Source: Parietaria judaica
Lineage: Eukaryota; Streptophyta; Magnoliopsida; Rosales; Urticaceae
Length of the DNA stretch: 64,000 nt
Direction of reading: 5' to 3'
NCBI GenBank assembly: GCA_954871525.1
Contig: OX940870.1
Location: 7,471,501-7,535,500, forward strand
The stretch's first letter is position 1, and each line of letters begins with the position of its first letter. The position numbers and the translations under genes are program-made. The notes beneath the pieces were generated by a model, which had not been told where the DNA came from, searched no databases, and was given only the letters and a program-made list of their open reading frames with translations. Shown here one piece after another: positions 24,341-35,861 of the stretch.

Positions 24341-25810
24341 TGACAAAAGTCAAAACCAATCAGTAAAAGTCAAAGCACACCGACGAAGTCGAAGACCAGA
24401 GTCCCATGACCCAACGCATTTGGCGAAACCCGGAGCCAAGAAGACGAAGAAAATAAAGCCCTCGATCAAAAAGACACCTCCTGGCTAGGTACCTTGCCCT
24501 GACGAACACCTCGCTATGGCGAGCTTTCTGGCGAGGTCCCCTCGACGAACCACTGCGAGGTACCTTGCCCTGGCGAGCCCCTCGCCCAACGAAGAGCATG
24601 GCCTAGCAAGCCCTTGGCCTGGCAAGTCTCTGGCCTGGAAAGCCTCTCGCCACAGCTTGACGAAGGGATAACTCACAATTATTCCACACGACGAGGAGAT
24701 CTGAGCTTACGAAGATCCCCGGGAAATTCCCCAGATTCCCCCGGACTCAACATACAAACTCGCGGACAACCAGAAGACATTAAAGACGAGCCAATGATCA
24801 TCGGCAAACCCCTCGACAAGTCAAGGAGCCGCGGAGATCAAAGACGAGCCAAGGATCACCGGCGAATCCCTCGACAAAGTCATGGATCACCGGCGAACCC
24901 CTCTGGTAGTGGAGAAATTCACAGGCCCCCCTCAGTGCAATTATAGAGAATTGGTTTTCCTATAAATAGGAGTCTTCCCCTCCTCATTTCCACACTCACT
25001 CATAGCTTCCTCCATAGCTTCTCTATAGCTTTTTCTCTCTATAATTCGCCATCTTCCATGGTGAAGCCCTGGGAGCTCGCCACAAGAGGCTCATCTGAGA
25101 TCAAGCATTGAGACTTAGCCTCGCCGGGAAGGTTGTTCGACGAGTCGACGAAGGCGTCCCTCGCCAGGTCAATGCGTTGACGCGGACACCTCGAGGTCGA
25201 CAAAGAAGGAGCATCCCTCGGCAGGTTAAGGCCCTCACCACAACGAGCTCACCAACACCTACGAGGTCGAAAAGGAACATCCCTCACCGGTAATACCCTC
25301 GCCATTCGGCCAAGGGTCACTCCCGCGCGGCCAACATCAGCACTTTTTGACGAGTCAAACCACATCGGCATTATCACTAACCTTGAACAACGCGAGACAT
25401 GATTCTCCTTAAACTGAGATACATAGGCAGCCTCGTCCAACCATAAGCAACGGGGCACGGGCCTGATCTACCCTTTTTTGCAGGTCTTCCATCGCCATAG
25501 GAGCTCGCCAAGGAAGAGAAATCACGAAGAATCATCAAGAACATCTTAGAGCTTCATCAAGGCAGGAGTTCGCTTAGACGAGGAGCTTCGCCAGGACAAG
25601 GGCTTCGCTCCAACGAGGAGCTAAGTTTGCCAAGGATCGCCAAGAACAGCCCGAAGACTCATCCAAGACGACGGATTCGCCTCCAGCTTTGACGATCATC
25701 AGTCAATCCGCGTTGACTCGGCATTCACTTATCCCCGTGTTCAGCGAGTCCAGCTCGGGACCCGAATCTTGGATCCGACTCTAAGTTAAAACTATTTTTA
25801 CGCATTAACA
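24341..25810 (+). mobile_element. GC-rich LTR-like block, probable solo or truncated gypsy LTR
   Basis: Base composition changes sharply from AT-rich flanks to a GC-rich block. Candidate ends are TGACAAAAGTC at 24341 and TTTTTACGCATTAACA ending at 25810, the latter in the style of many gypsy LTR ends. A TATA box (TATAAATAGG, 24961-24970) is followed by a CT-rich leader, as in an LTR promoter. Degenerate internal repeats include GAGGTACCTTGCCCTG (about 24487 and 24558) and three copies of an ATCACCGGCGAA-type unit at about 24784-24905. Open frames here have no recognisable domain. The flanking 5-mers (CTCTT and AGGCC) do not match, so this is either truncated or wrongly bounded. Confidence 0.4.
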
Positions 25811-26561
25811 AGGCCCATATTACTCATTATTTTCTTAACTTCTTCACTCATAATGTTGCGGAACTTTGATCCAAAAAAAAAAATGTAGCGAAACTTTAAC
25901 TCCTAGTATTACATAAAAAATAATAATATTACCTAATCTTGTTAGTCCACTTTTCGGGTTACAACTAAAACAAAAACGTATTTAATATAATCGTCTATTC
26001 TAAGATAAAATTGTGTTAAAATACGAAAAACGACAGTAATTTGTGGTAGGATAACCTCACTACGTGCTTACATATGTCGTTTGAGTTCAGATAATACCCG
26101 ATGAGTAAACGACATTTTGATTTGTATGAGTAATTATCCAATTTAACATCTTATCTGTACAGGGTAAATATTCAGTCAAAAGGGGTAAAAAAAAACGACG
26201 TGTCTTTATTTTCACAACAGGTGTTAGCTTCTTCTGCCTTTTTATTACTGTTTCCGTCGTTTTTTTTCAAACTGACGCCAAACCGACCAAACAAATTGAA
26301 TGACGTTTTGTTTTCCAAATAAGTGTCGTATGAAGAACTTACTGTCGTTATTATCCTCACTTAACACGAAATCGATTATTCTGTCGTTGAATAATAATAC
26401 TGAATAATCGATGTTATTTAATGAAGAGAAGCTTTAATTATTATGTCTTGCGTAATTACATAGCTTAAATCGACCGACACGTTAGTTTAATGACTCGTCC
26501 AACTAGTATTGCAAATGTCGTCATTGCTTTCGCTTCCATGATTAGCGATTACCTAATTATC

Positions 26562-26634
26562 CACGTGCTTAAATACCTCCCAAGCAACGCGTCCATCATC
26601 TCACCTCCCAACTGGCGCGCGTGCTCGACACGTG
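26562..26634 (+). promoter_or_regulatory. Two CACGTG (G-box/ABRE-type) motifs upstream of the SAT32-like gene
   Basis: CACGTG occurs at 26562-26567 and again at 26629-26634, the latter within ACACGTGAC. They lie about 440-510 bases before the start codon. CACGTG motifs commonly mediate ABA or stress responses. That would suit a SAT32 homologue but is not shown here. Confidence 0.35.
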
Positions 26635-26884
26635 ACACTTGGACGCAAACGTCCACCGAATATACCATGCACGCGATACCACTTAATTAGAATGATTCGC
26701 TTTTATTTTCCGACAAATAAAATAAATAATTATGTTATTACCTGTGGCTCGAATTGGAAGCCCTCGTTTTTCATAAGTAACCTTTCCTTGGTCGCACTTT
26801 CCTTCGGTCTCCCAATTTTCTAGTCCCAGAAAATCCCCATTTCAGATTTTCTCTCTTCTCCGATCCGAGAAATTCAAGATTTTG

Positions 26885-27028
26885 ATGGCTCTTTCGTCTC
26901 GCGAATCTTCTCAACCGTCGTTGTTTTCCTCTCTCGCTTCGATTCGACTCGTTCCGGTTGATCTCGATTTCTTCTCCAAGCGCTCTCGTTTGCAGAATCC
27001 TTGTAAGCCTTGTCTCTTCTGTTTCTGA
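26885..27028 (+). other. Possible upstream open reading frame (47 codons)
   Basis: An ATG at 26885 opens a 47-codon frame that stops at 27026-27028, 45 bases before the main ATG at 27074. It is serine- and arginine-rich with no known motif. It would be a translated uORF only if the transcript starts before it, which the sequence cannot show. Confidence 0.3.
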
Positions 27029-27073
27029 CACGGATTGACTCTGCGAAGTTCGAGCTCTCGGGATTGGTCAGCC

Positions 27074-30071
27074 ATGGGAAAGCGTGAGTCTTCTTCTTAT
27101 CCTTAGCTGGAGCTGAAATTTTGGTTATGATTTGGTTTTCTCTGTGGAATTTGATAGTTAGGGTTTTCTTTACGTGATTCTTGGATTCGTTTATTGAATT
27201 TTGATATTCTTGCTGGATTCTTGGAATTGTGCTGTAATGGATGAAGAAACTTCAATGAATATAGGTAATTCTCAGCGTAAAAGTGCAGCGATGATGGATT
27301 TCTCCGACGACGATAATAGTAGCGTGAGTTCGTCGTCGACGGTTCGTTCGGAACGGACTTTTGTGGTCGCGAACGACGAAATGCAAATCGAGAAAGATAG
27401 TTTACTGGACCAATCTCTTGATGCTTTGTTCGAGAAAAGGTAGCTAATTTAGCTCCATTATAACTCTATATTGAAACGAATGAATGATGATTGGAAATTT
27501 GGAATGGATGAAACTTGCTTTAATTACACCATTAACGCTTTATTTAGATATTGAAGTGACTTGAATACTGTTTAAGTAGTTTTTCCGTACTTATGGATTG
27601 CTTTTTTGATGTATAAAAGGGGTTCGACAAGAGAAAAGGATTTGAAGTCCATTATTGAAGCTTTCAATAGCAGCTTACAACATGAATTCGTGGAAAAGAA
27701 GTAAGCACTTGTATTTTATTTCTATCACTTAGTTTTATTGCGTGTATAATTTATTAATTATTTACTAAGAAAGGAAAGTAATACAGACCTCTTTATTTTG
27801 TTGTTGGGTTTTAGGCCTTGATCAAACTGAAACTTTGAACTCGGAAAATAAACATATCAGAAAATTATGCTGTAATTGACTATCTCATTTGTTTTGAATT
27901 TTTTGATTCATTTGGGTTCTTCAGATTCGCTACTCTACTGCATCAGTGTCTGAATTCTTTCAAAAAAGGATCTGCCACTGAGATTGGTTTGGCATGCCAT
28001 CTAATTGGTGCGTCTTTCACTCTAAATAGTATTTTTGCAGCATATTTATGATCGTGGCTCTCATTATTGCATTTTGTTCATCTAGGTTTGCTGTCTTTAA
28101 CGGTTGGTTTTGGGGACAATGCACGTGAAATATTGGAAGATTCAGTCGCTCCTCTTACGCAAGCTCTCAAGTCGGGTTCTGAGTCTTCAAAGTTGGCGGT
28201 AGATAACACGCTGTGTTTTTCTACAATAGCTTTTTATATAAGTTGTAAAGATTATTCTTATTATCAGTCTCTAATCTCTTCTTTTCTTTTCATGATATAT
28301 GATTGTAGTTGCTGGAGTGCTTGGCAATCGTCACGTTTGTTGGTGGCAATGACCCAGAGCAGACGGAAAGGTCAATGCAAATCATGTGGCAAGTGGTTCA
28401 TCCCAAACTGAGCTCGAACGTAAGCATGCTCAGAATACGTTCTTTCGGAATATTTTGTTTTATAATTCAGTGTACATATTTTGTTTTATCTATGTTCTTA
28501 TACATTGCTGCAATGGAATATTCCATATTTAGGTAGTTGCAGTCAAACCTTCAGCGGCACTTATTGCAGCAATGGTATCCGCTTGGTCTTTTCTTCTTAC
28601 CACCGTGGATGGCCGGAAACTTAATCCTAAAGATTGGCAAGAGTAATAATTTGCATCTTAGTATCATTGCTACTCAGTTTATTATTGCTTCGCCAGATAA
28701 ACTATCGTTTGATTATAAGATTGACGGAATATTTGTTTTGTTTATGCTGCAGATCACTGTCATATTTGTCGACTCTTCTTGATAAGGAAGACCGAGGTGT
28801 GAGAATTGCAGCTGGTGAAGCCCTGGCTCTAATTTTCGAGATGGGGAGTTTGGAGAAGTTCTCCGGTGAAGCAAAGAATGATGGATTAGCTCAAGATGGA
28901 ATTAAAGCACGTGATTATATTCATATACAAGGATTGAAGTCAAAGATTGTAAATCAAGTGAAAAGCCTTTCGGCTGAGGCGGGTGGCAAAGGCTCTGCTA
29001 AGAAAGATCTTAACAATCAGCGTAATCTATTTCGGGAAATACTAGAATATTTCGAGGTACTTTACTATTTTATCCTGGTATAAATTCTACATGAACATTA
29101 CCCATACTTATAATGGCGTAAACATATGTTAGGATGGTTATCGCCCTGAAGTTTCCGTCAAGGTTGGTGGAGAATCAGTGCAGACATCTACCTGGTGTAA
29201 GCTTATACAGGTATACTTTTTTACCTTTTCTGTCGCCCTTAATTTTCTGCTCGTCTTTTTTTAATTATTATTTCATCATCTTGTGTTTCGTTTTTTCTTT
29301 GAAATGTTAACAGATGAACTTTCTGAAGCACTTTCTTGGGGGAGGCTTTGTCAAGCACTTGCAGGTGGGTTACATAATCTTAATATGCTCTTTAAGTTCT
29401 TCACAACTATATTAATATTTTGTACTAAATCTCTACCTGCTACGTTTACCGTATTGCTTAAACAGGACAATGAATTTCTTCACGATGTCTTCGAGTTCAC
29501 TCCCAAGAAGTACGTTGCTGATCATGAACGCCTATCCAGCAGTGAAAAGGTTGGTTCTTTTCCTTGTCACGAGTTCATTTCATACCTACAGCGTTCGTCG
29601 TCTTTTTGTTGGTATTATTGGTGTTGATTCTTCTTTTATTGGCAGAGACTGTACAAGTCGCCAAATTCCGCTCTGAATAAAGCTAGGACTCAACATCTAA
29701 ACAAGCAGCGAATGTTGTCCGTGGTAAATTTTCTATTCGTTTAGATAACAATGGAGAACTCACGAGCTTAATGCTTTATTCAATTTTTATTTTTAAAGTA
29801 ATTTGATTTACTATAGCTTTAGGCTTTAGCTTTTAGGGTTCTCTTAAGTGTTAAATCATGTTTTATTTGATTTGAAGTTTAGACTATGCTTACTACGGAG
29901 ATATTTTTCAGTTATAAAACAATTAAATTTTGGGCTTGGATTTTCCTGCTTTATTGGCCTTGCCTTTTTTCGGGTATGTTTGCTCATTTGTCTCATGTTT
30001 TGTTTGGTGTCGTAAAACAGGGACGTAACGTTGGGCACTTTGCAATTAATAGAGGCGAAGACGAAGCCTAG
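27074..30071 (+). CDS. SAT32: IFRD-family protein, SAT32-like
   Basis: Thirteen exons are inferred: 27074-27083, 27265-27439, 27620-27700, 27925-28007, 28086-28198, 28309-28419, 28533-28642, 28753-29056, 29133-29210, 29314-29364, 29466-29549, 29646-29723 and 30021-30071. They give 442 residues. The first exon codes only MGK plus one base, and joining to exon 2 gives MGKRNSQRKSAA, the N-terminus remembered for Arabidopsis At1g27760. An acidic, serine-rich start is followed by the alpha-helical IFRD repeat domain (about 45-340). The C-terminal IFRD_C part includes FLKHFLGGGF and a basic RLYKSPNSALNKART segment. Arabidopsis SAT32 is linked to salt tolerance and ABA response. Animal IFRD2 has been found on inactive ribosomes. 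Biochemical activity in plants is unclear. All splice sites are GT-AG and in phase. Confidence 0.92.
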
Positions 30072-31295
30072 AGCTTAGCAGTGTCTCTCTCCTCAAAGAT
30101 TGAACGTTGAACAGGAGCTTTACAGCACATTCGAATATTTCATTTTGCGTAGAACACGCCATTTATTCAAACTAGGAGAACTCAGAAGCTAGGATGCAGA
30201 GCATATTTGTTCATGTTACAGGGTTCCATTTTTATTTATTTATTTATGCTTTTGTTTCGAGACCTGAATAAAATAAACCCGCGATTCAATTTATCGGCAG
30301 ATTTTGATGCCAATTAAAATCGTGTCCGGTGGTGTTTGTGTAAATCAAACCTAAATAAGGGTCTATTTTGAATCTGTTTACTTTTGGATCATAATCTTTT
30401 TGTCTAGGTCTGTTGTTAACCCCTGATTAAGGTTGTCACCTTTTTCACAGTATCAGCCAAATTGAGAGCTATAAAACATTAGGATATTGCAAAAGATGAG
30501 ATGGGATCTGTCAAGAACACCCCACCCATCAGCTTAGGCGCCCAAGCCCCCCTCAAAAGTACATAAATAATAAACTAAGTGACAAGTTGCCCTTCCTCCG
30601 TTGGATTGTTAGTGCCGGAGTTTGATACCGTGATAAAAAAAGTTTGAGCTTTAAGTTACGAACTAGGGCATATGATACAGCCCGAGTAGTTTAGAATTAA
30701 TATTGTTTATTTAATTAGCGTTATTTTATTTATTTCGTCGATTTTTAAATACGGTATTAGGGTATTTAAGTGAGTTTGTCGTTTATTTTGTCGTTTAATA
30801 TTTTAAATTATGTTATTAGGTTCATTAATTAAGTTAGAGACTTTATTTAGTCGGGCCCGGTCCGGCCCTTTAGGGTTGTAATTCGATGCTCTATTTAAGA
30901 GAGCTTTCATGAATGAAAAAGGCAGCCAATAAAATTCAGAAACTTGATCCTCAAGAGACCATGTTTTTGAGTGTTGGTTGAAATTCTCTATAATCTCATT
31001 TCGAGTTATCGATCTTTCGGGCACATATCAGCATAGAACACAAATCAGCAGGAATTCACCACAATGGTAAATCTCGACATACACACGTCACAAAAATGTC
31101 TTTGCTTTGAGAGCAACTCGAATCTCTCCACAAGTTGTCTTGAAAAGAAAACTCAACTTAAAAAACATGAAAAACTAATTAATGTGGTAGCCACCTCGTC
31201 GTCTCTCGTAAGTGCAAAACACCAAAAATGGCCTTGTAGAAAAAAAAATGTTTTGTTAATCTATTTAGAGATCATAAACCTTGTAGAAAAATAAA
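30072..31295. other. 3' flank of the SAT32-like gene and intergenic DNA
   Basis: The first ~250 bases are the likely 3' untranslated region, with AATAAA-like words near 30270. The remainder has no recognisable gene. The final nine bases, AAAAATAAA at 31287-31295, are the left target duplication of the large Mutator-like element. Confidence 0.55.
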
Positions 31296-31817
31296 GGAAA
31301 AATTACGGGTACCCAACATTTAAAATTGGCGGCAAAAATACCCAACCTGCGTTGACCGTGACTTTGGCATGAAAACATTAATTTTTCCGTTAACATCCCT
31401 CATGTGGCCGTTAGCGGCAAAAATACCCAACCTTTTAAAAAAAAATTATTTATTTTTTCTTTACTTGATTAGTGATAATTACTTGAATTCCAAATACATG
31501 GAATAACACAAAAGTTAGTCAAAACATCTATTGATTTCTTAATGTGCTTGTATAAGCTACATATGGTGATAAAAATCTTATTATTATGAGAAATTTTAAA
31601 CATAATGTTACAGGTATTTTAAGTAATTGAACAGGGTTTTGAAATAGGTATCTAGATTTCTGGGTATCTAGATTTTCGGATCCGGATATGGGTAGTGATT
31701 TTTGGATACCCGAAAAACTGAATCCGGATACAGGTAGTTCAAAAAAACCGGATAACCGTTCCGGTTACAGCCCTAATTACCATTTTCATTGGTAATTGAC
31801 CATTTTAGATCGAATTA
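31296..31817 (+). repeat. Left terminal inverted repeat of the Mutator-like element
   Basis: The arm contains repeated GGCAAAAATACCCAAC words near its outer end and CGGATCCGGATA-rich sequence toward its inner end. It pairs with 36861-37452 and ends at GATCGAATTA. Confidence 0.85.
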
Positions 31818-32004
31818 AAGTGGGCCAGGAGCACCTCGGGCGCCCCCACAGGCCCCACACGAGCCACCACACGTCTCTTGCCCTCCTCACGCGCCCTTAA
31901 AAGGGCTTACATCAGCCTGATGACGTAATCAGAGGCGCGCGCGTGAAGTAGCGTGTCAGTCATAAACGCCGCATGTGAGGGCGCGTCCGGCCTCCGACGA
32001 GGAC

Positions 32005-32890
32005 GCGGTTTGCGGCGTTGGATCGGCCTTCGATAATGGTTTTTATGGAGAATGACCATAAGTGGGTTTTCAGTGTGTTCCATAGCTTCCTTCGACACTA
32101 TTCATATTCCTCAGCAGGGGTATTTAAGTGTATGCATTTTAATTGGATCCCAAGGGAGGTCTTTTAGCCAATTATTACTAATCAAGCCTGTTAATGCCGA
32201 AAAATGGATCAACACTTAAAGCGGCCCAAGTCTTGATTTTAGGCCGGGCCCAATGACCTCTTGACAGTCAAACGGGGTCTTGAAGCTTGATTGGTATTTC
32301 TTGATAAGCCGGAAATATCTTCCAGAACTCCGTCTCCGTATATCGTGCTGAAATAATGAAATAAACGTAAACTTTAAGGGGGTACGGAGGGGGTGCCTCC
32401 GTATCCACCTCCGACGCTCAACATTAGTCGGGTATTCAAGTCGAGATATTTAAGAGAATGGAAAACGGAGGTTTTATCGCTTTAGAGCGTTTTTTGTGAG
32501 TTGATCTGAGTTGTTGAAGTTACCGTTTTGATTGAAATGAGCTTCTATTTATAGAAGGATGCAGGGACCTCTTAGTAATTAATAATTACGTTGATGGGCC
32601 CCTGAGCAATTATGATATTGCTTGCGCGGTGCCCGGTGCTTTTAATTAATTTAAAGCTCTTTTGTGGTAAAAGTAACAAAACTTTTACTGTCTTTATTCG
32701 GGCCGAGTCCCGTTGACTTTTTAGGTTGACTTTTTGAGCCGAGTTCCTTTGACTTTTGGCGCCGAGTCCCGCTGACTTTTTTGCGGTGAGCCCAGGTCGT
32801 CTATGTGGACTTTTTTAGTCTTTTGAGCCTTTTGGGCAGGTTTTTTGGGCTGGGCCATAATTTTTCTAGGCTTCGAAAAATACCCATAAC
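32005..32890 (-). repeat. Long direct repeat, left copy (probable 3' LTR)
   Basis: The copy is 886 bases and about 99% identical to 35862-36769, with roughly eight substitutions. It has the short form of a GCGGTGC stretch that is expanded in the other copy. Confidence 0.9.
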
Positions 32891-33209
32891 TTTAACCCCC
32901 CAGTTTTTTGGATGGCTTCGCCTTGCGAAAAACTATTTCCTTTAAGTTGCGGTATTTTTCAATCTGCCCTTTTAAAGATATATGGGGGCGTCCCAAGGGG
33001 AAACATTCCATGTACGCTGATAGGGGCGTTCCAGAGATAACCTTACAGTTTTTTCTGGAAAAGGGTGAGCATGAGAGCTCTTTTTAGAACTTGGACAGGC
33101 TGGGGTGTCTTTTCTGTTTTGAGCTTCTGCCAGTGTTTGCGCCTGGGCGTCTTATGATTTTGAACTTTTGAAGACAAGTTGTTTTGGTCTTTTGTCGGAG
33201 TTTGCGACT

Positions 33210-33830
33210 AAATGTATCAACCTCCCGGCCTTTGCGCCTTGGCGTCTTATCTTTATCATTTTTTCGGCCGCGCCTTTAGCGTCTTACTTCCTGGTCCTTT
33301 GCGCCGTAACGTCTTATCTTTATCATTTTTCCGGTCGCGCTTTAGCGTCTTGCTTCTCGGTATTTTGCCAGGTTTTGCGCCTTAGCTTCTTATTTCCTGG
33401 TCCTTCGCGCCGTATCGTCTTACCGAGTTTCGCGCCTTAGCGTCTTATTTTTTGGTTCGTATTCGCCAGATTTTGCGCCTTAGCGTCTTACATTCTCATT
33501 TTTCCGGTCGCGCTTTAGCGTCTTGCTTCTCGGTATTTTGCCAGATTTTGCGCCTTAGCGCCTTACTTTCTGGTCTTTCGCGCCGTCGCGTATTAACGAG
33601 TTTTGCGCCTTAGCGTCTTATCTCTCGGTTTGTATTCGCCAGATTTTGCGCCTTAGCGTCTTACTTTCTAGTCTTTCGCGCCGTAGCGTCTTATCGAGTT
33701 CCGCGCCTTAGCGTCTTATTTCTCGGTTTTTTGCCAGGTTTTGCGCCTTATTTCCTTATTTCCCGGTCCTTTGCGCCGTAGCGTCTTACCGAGTTTCGCG
33801 CCTTAGCGTCTTATTTCTCAGTTTATTTTT
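33210..33830. repeat. Degenerate tandem array with GCGCCTTAGCGTCTTA core
   Basis: The core GCGCCTTAGCGTCTTA or a close variant recurs more than a dozen times with spacers of about 25-55 bases containing GGTCCTTTGCGCCG or TTTGCCAGATTT. Open frames through it are repeat products and have no known domain. Confidence 0.85.
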
Positions 33831-34059
33831 GTTTCTTGAGTAGGTGGGATTTAGATCCGGCCATTCTCGGCTTTGCTGCCTGAGTTGGCGGGATTGAGAT
33901 TCGGCCTTTCTCGGCTTTGCTGCCTGAGTCGGCGGGATTGAGATCCGACCTTTCACGGCTTTGTATCTGGAAAGTCTTCATTCAGTTCAGATTTTGATTT
34001 CATTTTCACTTGTTTGCTTCGTCTTCGCGGTTCTAATTTTGACCATGCAACTGAGATGA

Positions 34060-34290
34060 AACTCGAGGTCTTTGAGGTGATCAAGGCAAATCTTGAGGTT
34101 TTACAGATGGCTGACGTAAAGCTTAAGATCGTTGAGATGGCTGATATGAATCTTGAGGTCGTTGAGACGGCCCATGCGAAGCTTTAGGTTGTCGAGACGA
34201 CAAATGCAAAGCTTGAGATCATTAAGACGATCAATGCAAATTTGGACGTCGCTAGTGCGACCGGTGAGAATTTCAAGGTTGTTGAGCTTT
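34060..34290. repeat. Tandem array of ~39-bp units
   Basis: Units with the words GAGATGGCTGATATGAA, CTTGAGGTCGTTGAGA and close variants recur with a period of about 39 bases. On the - strand this yields a 13-residue leucine-rich repeat in one frame (RLNDLKL-type), which is probably a by-product of the DNA repeat. Confidence 0.75.
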
Positions 34291-35590
34291 GATCGTCGTG
34301 GTAAACGGATCAGGCCTTCGGCATCATTTTCGAGCTTCCAACTTTGGTCGTTGTCTTGTCTTGATGAGCCTTCGGCGCCATTGTCATATTTTATACTTTG
34401 TCTGTTGATTTTCCTGGTGAGCCTTTTGAGTCGTACCCAGGTTTTCGACTTCACTCGTCGTTTCATTCTGTTGAACCTTTGGCATCGTCTTCGGGCTTCA
34501 GACTTCGTCTTTCCCTGATGAGCCTTTGACGTTGTCTTCGGGCTTCGGACTTCACCTGTCTTTCCCTGATGAGCCTTTAGCGTCGTCTTCGGGCTTTAGA
34601 CTTTGCTCGTTTTACCCTGTTGAACCTTTGGCATCATCTTCGGGCTTCAGACTTCGTGTTTTCCTGATGAGCCTTTGACGTTGTCTTCGAGCTTCGGACT
34701 TCACTCGTCTTTCTCTGACGAGCCTTTGGCGTCGTCTTTGGGCTTTATACTTTGCTCCTTTTATCCTGTTGAGCCTTTGGCGTCTTCTTTGAGCTTCGGA
34801 TTTTGACCGTCATTTCTCCCTGACGAGCTTCTGATCGTCGTCTTCGGGATTTGGACTATGACCGGCGTCTTCTCCTGATGAGCCTATGACGTCACCATCG
34901 GGCGTCGGACTTTGATAGTTGTCTTTCCCTAATGAGTCTTTGGCGTCGTCTTCGGGCTTTAGACTTTGTCCGTTGATTCCATATTTTCCTTCCTCGGGTA
35001 TTCGTCTTTGACGATGGTGCTGATCCCGAGGTGTCTTGGGAGGAGCCCTTTCATGACATCTGAGCGCTTAATGTTTGTCGTCCGTGACATCTGAGCGCTT
35101 AATGTTTGATGGTTCTGAGCTGGATTCTTTGATCCATCACATTAGGCGGCGCACTTGACGGGGCTGTGTGGAGAGTCATCTGATAGCTTGGCTGACATGT
35201 TCGACGTTGTTTTTATACTTCAAACTTTGGTCGTTGCTTACTTGGACGTATTCTTCGCCTTCGTCTCTAAGCTTTAAACTTAGAATTTTCGCCGTCGTTC
35301 TTCCTTGACGAGGTTTCGGACTTTGACGGTTGTGTATCGTCGATGAGCTTTTGGCGTCGTTGTCGTAATTTGGACTTTGACCGTTATCTCTCTTTGATGA
35401 GCCACTGGCGTCGTCTTCGGGAGGACTTTGACCGTCGTCTTTCCCTGATAAGCCTTTGGCATCATCTTCGAGATTCAAACTTATTATCATTGATTTTCCC
35501 TGATGAGCCTTCGGCGTCGTCTTCGGGTTTTTGAATTTGACCGTCGTCTTTCCCTGCTGAGCCTTCGGCCGTCATCTTCGGGGTTCCAGA
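34290..35590. repeat. Tandem array of ~60-75-bp units with GAGCCTTTGGCGTCGTCTTC core
   Basis: The words GAGCCTTTGGCGTCGTC, TTCGGGCTTCAGACTT and TTTCCCTGATGAGCC recur about fifteen to twenty times. The array fills most of the nested element's interior. No catalytic or structural protein motif was recognised in either strand. Confidence 0.85.
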
Positions 35591-35861
35591 CTTTTTTGCC
35601 GACAAGGTGGGCCCTTAATATATACTTATGTGCATTCGTATTTATTATTTTATTTTATACGGGGCTTCTACTTTTGTATATGTATATATACAAGTATACA
35701 TATTAATTTTATAATATGTACTTATGTATAGCCATGATGACAATCATTATATATAAATATATCTATTTCTTTTTTGTTTTCCATAATCTGAAGCTGATCA
35801 GCATGTCTCAGAGTCAGATTATTATAATATATATACAGATAATGGTTTTTACGGGGAAGAA

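Larger units (their letters stand above)
25811..27073. other. Intergenic DNA and likely 5' leader of the SAT32-like gene
   Basis: The left part is AT-rich and featureless. From about 26460 the sequence becomes richer in GC and carries promoter-like motifs. From about 26830 a CT-rich stretch looks like a transcribed leader of the gene starting at 27074. A 47-codon upstream frame in this leader is listed separately. Confidence 0.5.

Noticed and set aside
26771..27031. 86-codon - strand frame opposite the SAT32-like leader
   Set aside because: It is arginine- and glutamate-rich without a known motif, and the CT-rich sense leader accounts for the composition.
31818..32004. Target duplication for the nested LTR element
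   Set aside because: Five-base flanks of the two direct repeats do not match under any border choice I tried.
34101..34466. - strand frame with a 13-residue leucine-rich repeat
   Set aside because: It is generated by the ~39-bp tandem DNA repeat; no start context or family match supports a protein.
33210..35590. CRISPR-like appearance of regularly spaced repeats
   Set aside because: Units are degenerate, spacers are themselves repeats, no cas genes exist, and the setting is a plant retroelement.
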